Shown here piece after piece: positions 55,060 through 64,000 of a DNA stretch of 64,000 nt. The stretch is taken from assembly GCA_951802425.1 (NCBI GenBank), contig OX637801.1:62001-126000 (forward strand). The letters run 5' to 3'. Source of the stretch: Clavaria fumosa. Taxonomy: Eukaryota > Basidiomycota > Agaricomycetes > Agaricales > Clavariaceae. Under the pieces are notes generated by a model that saw nothing but the letters and a program-made list of their open reading frames with translations, was not told the origin of the DNA and did not search any database. The stretch's first letter is position 1; every line of letters begins with the position of its first letter. The position numbers were made by a program, and so were the translations under genes.

Positions 55060-55210
55060 TTCTCGCGGCATGGTAAACGGGGTGATATCGAAGATGGAAG
55101 AACTGGGGAAAAGGGCATCGGTATGGGAGGCAGGACGAGAGGAACGTGAAAAAGCGGCACGGTTGGCGGAAGAGAAAGCGAGGGAGGAGAGAGAAGCTAG
55201 AGAGAGGCAT
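55060..55210 (+). pseudogene. Inverted fragment of the neighbouring coiled-coil gene
   Basis: The plus-strand frame repeats MVNGVISKMEELGKRASVWE and REEREKAARLAEEKAREERE from the gene at 55239-56641, which is on the minus strand. It is therefore an inverted partial duplication of about 150 bp just beyond the gene's 3' end. It ends abruptly at ARERHRV. Confidence 0.8.
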
Positions 55211-55238
55211 CGAGTCTAGGCGAAGGGGGTGGCGAGAG

Positions 55239-56641
55239 TTAAGTTCGTGTTTGTCGTGCATGGTTGTCCCACGCTGTTGCGATCCTTCGGAATGCTTCGT
55301 CGGCGGCTGCAAGAGCGTTTTTTCTCGCCTTCCACGCTGTCATCCTTTCCCTCTCTCGTAACATGACTTCCTCCATCGCCTTCATCCGCTTCTCCTCTTC
55401 CGCCTCCACTTCACCTTCGACCCTTTTTATTTTCCGGATTGCTGCCGCGGTTGCACGGATGGCGACACCCAGGTCGGTCATGTCCCCGTCCCTATCGTCG
55501 TTGTCGTTGTCGTTGTCGTTGTCATTGTCGTTATCGTTATCGTCGTTGTCGTTGTCATCGTTGTCGTTGTCATCCGCATTGTCGTCGTTAGGCGCAAATC
55601 TCGATCGTTTTCCAGAGAGGGGATTTGTCGCCCTCGCTCGAGAGCCCGACGCACGGCTCGTATACGCCGGGATGACGACAGTCGGTACATCCCTTGCGGT
55701 CGCGCTGATTCTCGACGTCGGCTTATCTTGACCCGATTTCGTGACAGCCCTGTATTTTGTCGCCCGGGGACCACTCGACAGGTTGCAAGACTGTCGGTTC
55801 GCCTTGCATCGATCGCAGGCGCGGTTGTCTCGACGAACGACACATATCTCGTCTCTGGCGGCGCATCGAGAACACTTCTATTGTACAAGAAATTTCAGTT
55901 CTTTCGCATCAAGATTAATTGGATTCCGTACCTTTGCCTGTGTCTCCGGCAATTGCCTATCCCCCCCCTCTGGTCTCACTTGCGCCAGTCTTGCCGCTTC
56001 CGTCTCTTCTTGTATTTCGCGAAGCGCTTCCCTCCTCCTTTCCTCCGCCTCCATAGCCTCTCTCGCTCCCCTTGCCCTCTCTTCTGCCTCCCTAGCCTCC
56101 CTCTCCTCCCTCGCCCTCTCTTCTGCCTCTCTAGCTTCTCTCTCCTCCCTTGCTTTCTCTTCCGCCAACCGCGCCGCTTTTTCACGTTCCTCTCGTCCTG
56201 CCTCCCATACCGATGCCCTTTTCCTCAGTTCTTCCATCTTCGATATCACCCCGTTTACCATGCCCTCTATCTCAGCCGTCAAGTCGTCGGTGTCCGGTTT
56301 GCATCCCACAGATCTTGCCGGATCACAGATGGTGGCCGATTTGTTCTGTTAAAAATATATAATTTAACCGATCACCGATAGTGATGGTCATCACCCACCA
56401 TGAGTTCCTTGGTTGTCTGTAGCCATTTCTCTCCTTCATCCCACACGTCATGATTCGTTGCGTCGTACGCCGCCTGCTCATCCTGATCGTTCGCGATTCC
56501 CTGATAGCGCGCATACAATTTTACGCCTTCCGTCATCGCCGACGTCAGGGTAGATTTGAAAGGGTTGGAGAAGTTGATATCCATTGTTCGGGATGAAAGG
56601 TGTGATGGTGTTGCAGAGGCCGCGTGCGGGAGGTTCAACAC
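55239..56641 (-). CDS. Coiled-coil zinc-cluster-like protein, 431 aa (412 aa from second Met)
   Basis: Three exons, 56641-56399, 56345-55932 and 55877-55239, joined by introns of 53 and 54 nt with intact phase. The first Met gives MLNLPHAASATPSH; a TATATAA box at about 56646-56652 suits the second Met (MDINFSNPFKSTL, 56584) better. Domains: a short N-terminal helical part (KLYARYQGIAND), a long charged coiled coil (EEREKAARLAEEKAREERE) in exon 2, then CSRCAARDEIC...CDRCKANRQSC (C-x2-C-x6-C-x8-C-x2-C-x6-C, the spacing of fungal zinc clusters), an Asp/Asn tract encoded by GACAAC repeats, and a helical C-terminus. It may bind DNA as a dimer. No stop is needed. No named family. Confidence 0.7.
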
Positions 56642-56659
56642 GATTATATAACTAGCGAG

Positions 56660-58046
56660 CGTCGCTGCCAGTGCATGCAGCGCCTCCAGGAACCTTGCTC
56701 CTTAACCCACACTCTCAATTAATGCAGAGTCATCACACACAGGCACAAGATAATAATCTTTCACCACATTACAACCCAGAGCTTCTGCTCTTTAATGTTC
56801 ATGGCTCAAGACCAAACTTTTTAATACTCAGATGCCATTCTTGTCCCCTTTGTTCTCTTCTTACCTCCATAGTTAGTTCCTTTTGCTGCCCTTTTATCTT
56901 TCAGTCTAGAACTTGAAGCCCGTGCATTCCCATTGACAGTTTCTTGACTTGTGGAGTAAGAAGGAACAGGCTTTGGCATGAATGGGCTGTTGCGCAAATC
57001 CTTATGAACCAGAAAAGTAATGAAAGGAACCCACAGACATGATACTGTACACCACTTGCAGACAGTACAGAGGACAACCAAACACACGACAGCCAAGATT
57101 GAAGTTACAAACATCAGACGGTTTTCACAAAACTTTGCCTGGCAACTACAATCGCCCTGCCAAATTACTGACCCACTTCCACTACCCGGTGTTCTGCCTT
57201 CCACAGACCAGATACAAAAAAACTTTGAGTATAAAAAGTGTTCCAAATAATTATTTAAGCAAATCCTTTAAGCTCAAATTTTTAAATTTTGCTTCATTCT
57301 TGAGATATGCCCTATGTACATGCCATATCTCAACAATGAGGCCAAATAAAGAAAATCTATCTTGAAGGATTGTCTCAAATATATTATAGGAACATTTTGT
57401 CTCACCAAAACGAAGCTTGAATCATGCTGTGGAAGCCAAAACACCGGGTATGGGGAGTATGGGATGTGAGTGGACTAATTAGGTAATTGTGGCTATGCAA
57501 CCACTCCGGCACAGATAGATTTGGAGAATTGATGACTATGCCAGCTTTTCCATTGCCTGTCCTGAATCCTGATGTGTGTAATATTTGTATTAGCTCAACT
57601 GCATCATTTCTGAACTATTTTAATAATGGTTCCAACTATGCCACTGCATTAGCAATGTTCTGAAGGAACAGAGTACTCAGCATATTCAGAATTTTAAAAT
57701 TTTGCATGAAATGTGAGTCACATAGACCCATAAGCACTCCAGTATTATTTCCAGAGCCTTGGAAATCAAGATTGCACAAGCCATCATTTGGATACATGAA
57801 ATGTCACTATTTAAATTGAGACCCATTTTATTTTGGTGGATTAGTACAGAAAATATCAGTTAATATTTTCTTTTGACATTTCCACATTAATCTACAGATC
57901 AAATAGTGTCTTATCAAAAAAAAATTCTTGAGAATTGCTTGAGAATTGACTGAGAAATGGGCAAGAACATTTGTGGGTCACTCATTTGGCAAGTTTGTGG
58001 CTGTACTTGTGGCACAGCTTTTGTGTGGGAATTGCCGGGTCCCATC
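56660..58046. other. No certain gene
   Basis: A minus-strand frame at 56821-57246 (141 codons) has one hydrophobic stretch (FVTSILAVVCLVVLCTV) and a Lys/Ser-rich tail but no family match or convincing context. 57220-57420 resembles the dispersed sequence at 5.6-5.8 kb and shares TTTTGTCTCACCAAAACGAA-type words with the 28.4/60.0-kb repeat. The rest is AT-rich. Confidence 0.35.
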
Positions 58047-59906
58047 AATCTGTTTAAAATAATTCTAGGATTGTTTTATCTCACTAGAATGAATTGCCAA
58101 ACTCAATAGAGAGGCCAGAAAGGTGAAAATGATGAGTACAACACCAAATTGCATATATTGGGTGAGATAAAAATTGTAAAAATATTCTGATTGCTGGGGA
58201 ATATAGACCACATACATAGAAACAATATCTCTCACTAAAGCTAAGCTCAAAAGTGGCTGAGGAATGCAGGAAATGGCACACAGATATCTGCATCCATTTA
58301 TGGTAACCTCCAGATCATGTTACTGTTACGTGCGTGCTCGGAGGGTCAGGGTGAAGTCCGGTCGGAGTTCGGATTTCGGGTCCGGGAGGTCCGGAGGTCC
58401 GGAGTTGGACTTCGGGGTTCGGGTGGGACTTTGGCGAACGTATTGAAACGACGCCCTTACTGAGTCCTGGGTGTCCCATATTTCGGAGTTACGGGATTCG
58501 GGACTTCAGGTCTGGTGCTCGGGCAAGATGTCCGGGATGGACTTCGTCATATTCGAGGTGAGGAACGGATGGGAGGGTGGAGACGGAGTTCGGATGGAGT
58601 TCGGGTTTAACGAGTGACTTAAGTAGAGGAGACGAAGGCCAGGAAGGAGGAGGGATACGGAGTTCCGGAGTTCGGAGATGATTTCCGGAGGTCGGACGGA
58701 TGGTGTGGGCTGTCGGGACCGACTCCGGGTGTCGGGTGGAAGTCAGGAGTTGGTCAGGAGTTGGTCGGGAGTTGGTCGGGAGTTGGTAGGGAGTTGGTCA
58801 GGAGTTGGTTGGGACTTAGCACAACTGGTATAGGAGGCAGAGGGCAGGGGTCGGATTAGACATGATACAAATTACAAGGTGGCAGGCGGAAAGGACGGAG
58901 GTGCGGAGATACGGAGGGACAGGAGACGGGGAGTCGGATGGGAGTACGGAGGTGCGGAGATACGGAGGGACGGAGGGATGGAGGTGCGGGGTAGTTCGGG
59001 GGTATACGGGAGGGGTGTACGAGGGTGTACGAGGGCGGTATCCGGACTGCAGAATACTCTACAAAGTAGGTAGGTATATATACTACAAGTCCAGGGCGTT
59101 TCCAGCAACCCGGAGTATTGACGGTAGCTACGGAGAATGTCCCGGAGATACGTTGCAGGACTTACTACGGGACAATGGAATAACAACAGGGATCAGTTTC
59201 CTGATCCCGGAGTTAGACGCTGCTACCGTCAGGATGGTAACTACGGAGCCTAGCAACAGCGCGGATTGTCCGGTTTCCACGCTCGGAGTTCGTTGCTGGT
59301 GGAGTAACCACGGACATTGGTTCACGACTGTCGGGAAGTCGGATTCGGGAATCGGAGATCGGGATCGGGATCAGGAATCGGGATGGGGATCGGGACAGCC
59401 TCTTGGGGAACTATCCCCGGATGTGGGTTTGGTGCCTGCCCCACATGCGGGGCAGGTGCCCTCAGATACTGAGGCACCAGAGCAGGAGTTCGGAGGTCCG
59501 GGTCCGGAGTTCGGAGGTCGGGTCCGGAGATTGGAGGTTGGAAGTCGGGGGTCGGAGATAGCAAGTTTGGGACCGGAGATAGCAAGTCCAGGACCGGAGA
59601 TAGTGTTTCCGGTCCGGACCGGAAGGGAGCGGCACGGACGTGACAGTTACCATAAATGGATGCAGATATCTGTGTGCCATTTCCTGCATTCCTCAGCCAC
59701 TTTTGAGCTTAGCTTTAGTGAGAGATATTGTTTCTATGTATGTGGTCTATATTCCCCAGCAATCAGAATATTTTTACAATTTTTATCTCACCCAATATAT
59801 GCAATTTGGTGTTGTACTCATCATTTTCACCTTTCTGGCCTCTCTATTGAGTTTGGCAATTCATTCTAGTGAGATAAAACAATCCTAGAATTATTTTAAA
59901 CAGATT
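58047..59906. mobile_element. 1.86-kb element with 261-bp inverted termini
   Basis: 58047-58307 and 59646-59906 are inverted copies of identical length with very few or no mismatches; ends read AATCTGTTTAAAATAATTCT inward. The centre is GC-rich and made of degenerate GGAGTTCGGA/GGTCCGGAG words, with GGAGTTGGTCG tandem units near 58741-58810. A 335-codon plus-strand frame crosses the centre into the right arm (58862-59869), but its translation follows the repeat and matches no family. No adjacent target duplication was found. Confidence 0.8.
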
Positions 59907-59949
59907 GTCCAAGGCAGAACTTTTAATTTTGACCTTAGTGAATTTATAT

Positions 59950-60105
59950 TACACTATCAGTGCTTGTATTGAAATATAGAGGCAGAAATTAGAAATTTCG
60001 TCTTGGACAATTTGCTCAAATTAAATCTGTGATCATTTTGTTTCACTAAAACTAAGCTTCAAAATGCCTGTGGAAGCCTGCAACCTCGTCGCAACTTTTG
60101 GACAC
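59950..60105 (+). repeat. Dispersed repeat, copy 2 (copy 1 at 28375-28530)
   Basis: High identity to the copy inside the giant KDZ element, starting AGAAATTAGAAATTTCGTCT and ending GCAACTTTTGG. It lies immediately right of the 58047-59906 element. Confidence 0.85.
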
Positions 60106-60730
60106 CCTGGGTTCCCACAGTGGGCCACTACTTAGTGGGCCACTAAGGAAGGGCCAAATACGCGTTTCCTCTTACCCGCCGTTATCACCTTCAATAGCTC
60201 TCCATGAATCCACTTGTTAGCACCCCACCCTCATATTGTAATGTTCAGCCCGCATTTGTGCACGGGCCTCTTCCCACACTGCCTTCCCAATGCGGCAGCT
60301 GGTCACATTGTCCTTTCGTCAACCGTGTGAACTCGAGCTCATCGTTCTGAGCAACAGACACAGGCTATAGAATCCACGTGGATGACAGTGAAGAGCCGGA
60401 AAACATTGTCAAGTAAGTATAAAGTCATTACTGGATGGCTATTGTGTGAGGAACCCACTACTCAGTCTGTGTTATAGAGCTCTTGGGCCGCTTCCCACCC
60501 ACTGATGGCCGCGCACCATCATGACCGCTGCCGTGTGGCATAACCGAACTCTTTGGCTGCTTCCCACCAACAGAAGCCCTTTCAACAGGATTGCCTATGC
60601 GTTGCTTCCTCGTCAGGCCCATCTCAGCAGACCCACTGCTAGAGTCTTCCTCAGATGAGCTAGAGCTTGAAACGACCATAGGTGCCCTTCGTTTCGTGGT
60701 GGTGGTACTCTTTCAACCGGGCCTGTAGCG
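60106..60730. other. No recognisable gene
   Basis: Contains a minus-strand frame (60458-60679) with a short repeated peptide word (VGGKQPKSS/VGGKRPKSS) and a Ser/Glu run; no family match. A direct duplication GGGCCACTACTTAGTGGGCCACTAA occurs near 60122-60146. Confidence 0.35.
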
Positions 60731-60739
60731 TTTCAGAAT

Positions 60740-61705
60740 TCAGCTTGACAAACTTGCATGTGCCCGATTCAATTGCGTGAAGGAGAGCCTGTAGAGGTGG
60801 GATACTGGAGGTGAGCTAGTGCTGGGAGGGGGGAGACCGCCTGTGCTTGGACCTGCTGACGTTGGCGGAGGGGAGGACGATGACGGAGACGACGCCACCG
60901 CCGTCGCCGCTAAGAACGAAGGAGACGGCGGGGGCGACGCCAGTCCCAGGCCCAGCGCAGCTGAGCCGGCCCCTCGCTCCTGCCTCCCTGCCCTCCTGCG
61001 CGTTGCACCTCCCGGTTCCCCAAGGCCGGCCGCCCGCGACCAGCGCTGTGGCAGCGCCAGCACCACATCGCGCACACGCGCGCGTGCGGGGGCGGGGAGC
61101 GCCGCCCCGCCTGCGCAGCGGCTCAGGACGCCGACGGCGGTACGCACAGTGCGCACGACGTCGGCGCGTGCGGTGGTGAGGAATGGGAATGTACAGTGGG
61201 GGACATGTCTGCGGTCTCTGTGCGGAACATGCGAAGTGTGTTGCCGATCTCGACCTCTGGGCAGTTGAAGACCACATTGAGGATGGCCTTGGATGAGTGA
61301 GGACTGCGTCAAACCAGAAGTGGAAGCCGGAGGAGCACGCTCACTCACCTGAGAGGCACAGGCGTCATCGATGAGCTGGTTGGCGAACCACACTTTCTCC
61401 ACAGTGGGGTTGCAAAGTTGGCTGGGCGATGGGCATCTTTGTGCCAGAGGAAATGAATCGTTTCAAACGATGAGGCCACACAGGGCAAGGTGGTCGACTG
61501 CCCAGGGCTCGACTCGGATATCGTACAGCTCAATGACCTCAACACCACATATGCCCAGCTTGCGGGTGAGCATGGTGAATAGGCCTGTAAATTGGTCATT
61601 TTGATATGCAAGGTGAAGGCAAGGATGAAGGGGCAAACCTGGGTCAGACTCGAGGACGACGAGAGGAAACCCGACTGGACGCATTGGTGGACACGGCACT
61701 AGCAC
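60740..61705 (-). pseudogene. UCH37/UCHL5-type deubiquitinase, broken
   Basis: UCH37 is a cysteine protease that trims ubiquitin at the proteasome. On the minus strand: LVVLESDPG near 61660, an intron to 61586, then FTMLTRKLGICGVEVIELYD, RVEPWAVDHLALCGLIV. Then, in another frame, WHKDAHRPANFATP; in a third, EKVWFANQLIDDACASQ with the catalytic-Cys motif (compare NNACATQ in human UCH37). After an intron come AILNVVFNCPEVEIGNTLRM and FRTETADMSP. At least two frameshifts separate these blocks. From about 61180 to 60830 the sequence turns into GC-rich low-complexity DNA where the catalytic His/Asp region should be. A decayed copy, not a working enzyme. Confidence 0.8.
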
Positions 61706-61863
61706 TGGGAGGAGCCTTGATATTGACAGGGAATGACAGGGAATACCCCAGCCAGTCTAAGTAGACATGGAAGAGATGCAGTCGATAAGTTGAAACAACT
61801 TGGGAGGAGCGTCAATATTGACAGGGCAGCCAGTCCAGGTAGACATGGAAGAGACGTCAAAAC
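61700..61863 (+). repeat. Direct duplication of about 75 bp next to the MITE
   Basis: GATATTGACAGGG...CCAGTCTAAGTAGACATGGA AGAGATG at about 61720-61778 recurs as AATATTGACAGGG...CCAGTCCAGGTAGACATGGA AGAGACG at 61813-61855. The MITE at 61864 inserted at the edge of the second copy. Confidence 0.6.
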
Positions 61864-62362
61864 TAGTGTACCGTAAATTTGGTCGGGCAAATTTACCATG
61901 GTCATGGTAAATTTACCCCGGGAAATTTGCGCTAATTTACTGGTGAATTTCAGTGGGCCCTGGGAGGCTGGGTTAATTTGGGTGATTTGCATGTTCTTAG
62001 AGCAATCCACTCTGAGCAGCCAGCTTAGACACAAATGTTGATGGGATGGGACAATATTCATTCCATCCTGAGATATCAATCAAACCTCAGTATTGCTTAC
62101 TGTAATGTTCTTGCAGATCAGCCTTGTATTCAAATGTGACAAGGTACAAATGATGATAGGGTATCTCAAGCAATGCCTGCTGCACCACAGGAGGTTGATA
62201 GCTGGACTAATTTACCCTAATTTACCCTAATTTACCCAAATTCACTGGCTAATTTGCCTGGGTTAATTTACTGTCATTTACCTGGGTAAATTTGGCATGC
62301 CCAGACACCCAGGGGGAATTTACCCAGTAAATTTCATCTCAGACCTAATTTACGGAACACTA
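61864..62362. mobile_element. 499-bp hAT-like MITE, TSD GTCAAAAC
   Basis: Ends TAGTGTACCGTAAATT and AATTTACGGAACACTA are inverted repeats flanked by GTCAAAAC (61856-61863 and 62363-62370). Subterminal sequence is dense in AAATTTACC/GGTAAATTT words in both orientations. No coding capacity. The 8-bp duplication and TAGTGT start resemble the MITE at 23949-24550, but the internal sequences differ. Confidence 0.92.
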
Positions 62363-62584
62363 GTCAAAACAACTTGGATCACATGTTGAATGCTACGCTC
62401 TCACTAGTTTAGGAAGGAAGGAACGAAAGTACATGCATGACTTCAGTTGCCTGCTGTCGTTCCGTGCGACGAGGCATAGAGATGGCCAGCGGAGTATGAA
62501 GTCCCTCAGCAGACTGAGCACGAAAACAAGTTTCACAGTGGGGTTGTCAGAGTCGAAAACGGTTTTCATTCCAAAACACTGCTG

Positions 62585-63044
62585 AATTACAATTTGAAAA
62601 CAGCTCGAAATCGCTACTGTGATCTCCCCTATTGACGCACTTGCGCGACGTTTTGGCCTTGAGAATGCCCGTGCCGTACACATTCCTATGGACCCCGCGA
62701 CGCTTCTGTCAAAGGAGCAATGCCCTCAAAAACCGATAGATGTACCCTACCGTTACCAGCACGTTCCCCTTTGGGTTGGGGGATGGAGCCATTCTCGCAA
62801 GAGAGTGGCTAAAATTGGGTATGAACAACACAGACACATCCTCACGGCAGTACACCGCGATCATTCACCGCCAATCCTACTCAGTGGCATCAAAGGCCTA
62901 CTCGCCATCGCCAAATTCCTACGAATATCCGGAGCGTTTACCTCCACCGGGAAACCACTAGAACCTAGGGCCCCCCCAGAGTTGCCCGGCCTTAATCTCT
63001 CAGATACCACCACGTTTTCGCCGGAACCCCCTGACCCACACTAA
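62585..63044 (+). pseudogene. Ty1/copia polyprotein fragment (reverse transcriptase/RNase H junction)
   Basis: IDALARRFGLENARAVHIPM and DPATLLSKEQCPQ are the conserved segment that follows the reverse transcriptase in copia polyproteins (SQ..YI..LL..F...A..V.TPMD). After VPYR the expected segment is disrupted by frame changes (GYEQHRHILTAVHRDHS and, in another frame, SPNSYEYPERLPPPG). Only this piece remains. An 11-12 nt A run near 63206 lies downstream. Confidence 0.7.
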
Positions 63045-64000
63045 ATCACAGCAATCACTGGCATACGTATTTCATACTGTACCTACTATACATATACTAC
63101 CTACATCCTCATCCCGCACATCTACCTCACCAAAACCCATGTACTTCACGTACAACCGCGTCTTTGTCCTAGCCACATGTTGCGGTATATAAATGCTGAT
63201 TCAAAAAAAAAAAGAAAGCCAATCGATGCTGATGTAATAAGGTAGCGGTAAAGCAGCCACCCCGGCATCCGAAGACGCCCGGGGGGCTCAAAATTCGCAG
63301 GTCGCTTAAGGCAAACGGTAAAGTACAGGGAGCGGCGGGTGGGTGCTCGCGAGTAAACTACACTAGTATGTAACGGAGAAGGACCTGGAGTGAGAGGCTA
63401 GCCTAGTTTGGAGATTTAGCTTCCCACACTCATGATCACATGACTGGACACGTGAGGTCTCCTGCCTAGTTTGGAGATTTAGCTTACATAATCTCATCCC
63501 TTTGCACCAAGCTCACACAGAAATGTATGCATATTGAGGATGAATTACATACTGTATATGATTAAATCACTCTGATGCACATAATGAAGCTTGCACATGG
63601 AAAGTCAATGAATAGATTTATGGTGCAAAACTTGCAGTATCCAGTTTGTCACATGATCATCAACAAGCAAATGACACGACATGACACAATGCAACACGAC
63701 ATGATGCATGTTTGCAGTAAATTATTACAAGTAACTGAGGAAGGGATGACCACCTTCCTTGAGTTGGTAGTTCAAACAACATCCACCAGATGCTAAATGA
63801 GTCTGGAATGGCTTCTGTCACTTGGGCCAAGTTTGACATTATGCTGATATCACTTGGGCCAAATTGAGGATTCAACACTCATGTGACAGTTGGTTGGAGA
63901 TGCATCCTTAGTGACTTTTCCAACACATTGTTTGCCCCTTGTATTTCCTATCTACTCATTGGCTTCATGAAATTCTCAGCTGCACAATGTAAGATCCTGG
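63045..64000. other. No recognisable gene
   Basis: Downstream of the copia fragment there is an A run at about 63206-63216. A 24-bp direct repeat (CCTAGTTTGGAGATTTAGCTT) occurs at about 63402-63422 and 63465-63485, next to short AACGGTAAAG words. The final 500 bp are AT-rich with no supported frame. Confidence 0.4.

Noticed and set aside
56821..57246. 141-codon minus-strand membrane-like frame
   Set aside because: One hydrophobic stretch only, no family match, no upstream promoter or splice context; kept as a remark in the intergenic entry.
63230..63330. Possible small RNA gene (GC-rich patch with GGTAGCGGTAAAGCAG and AAACGGTAAAG)
   Set aside because: No cloverleaf or other convincing fold by eye, and no promoter boxes with proper spacing.

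Overview
The window reads as a repeat-dense stretch of a filamentous basidiomycete (probably Agaricomycetes) nuclear genome. The reasons are short GT-AG introns of about 45-60 nt, a CxC2-type KDZ transposase, fungal Zn2Cys6 genes, and decayed copies of ordinary fungal genes (Eaf1/Vid21, guanine deaminase, ABCC transporter, UCH37-type deubiquitinase). No rRNA, tRNA, CRISPR or prokaryotic signal was found. Gene models come from reading frames and splice signals by eye.

Layout. 1-5.6 kb: minisatellites, an inverted-repeat cluster and an unrecognised GC-rich coding relic. 5.6-11.2 kb: low-complexity DNA, a Tc1-like fold-back element (7553-9150) and a 689-bp palindrome (10426-11114). 11.28-13.1 kb: the SANT-containing C-terminal half of an EAF1-like pseudogene. 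13551-21421: a 7.9-kb element with TATGAAGG termini, a 6-bp target duplication and inverted arms of about 1.7 kb. Inside it is a retrotransposon gag, itself split by a complete hAT element (15708-19014, TSD TTCACAGC). 21.5-22.18 kb and 38.95-40.1 kb: the N-terminal half of an EAF1-like gene, split by the main element.

The main element (22179-38954, 16.8 kb) is a giant KDZ-type DNA transposon. It has matching inverted ends (CACATAGTTCAGTCGG...), a 7-bp duplication (GTAGAGG), and inward-facing satellite arms of a 43-bp GATATCC-containing repeat. Between the arms lie three spliced genes. Gene A (minus, about 25.6-28.24 kb) has a homeobox-helix-3-like motif. A 441-aa protein (30016-31669) begins with a histone H3 tail look-alike, followed by an ATRX/ADD-like PHD finger and a possible His/Cys-dyad domain. 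The third is an apparently intact 1040-aa CxC2-KDZ transposase (32272-35908). A TCAYGTGAC motif precedes all three. The layout suggests a transposase carried with chromatin-directed helpers.

40.3-64 kb: a 263-bp relative of the TATGAAGG element, a Zn2Cys6 transcription-factor gene, two unrecognised multi-exon genes, tandem repeats, a guanine deaminase/ABCC chimeric relic, a coiled-coil zinc-cluster gene, a 1.86-kb element with 261-bp inverted ends, a UCH37-type pseudogene, an hAT-like MITE (61864-62362) and a Ty1/copia fragment.
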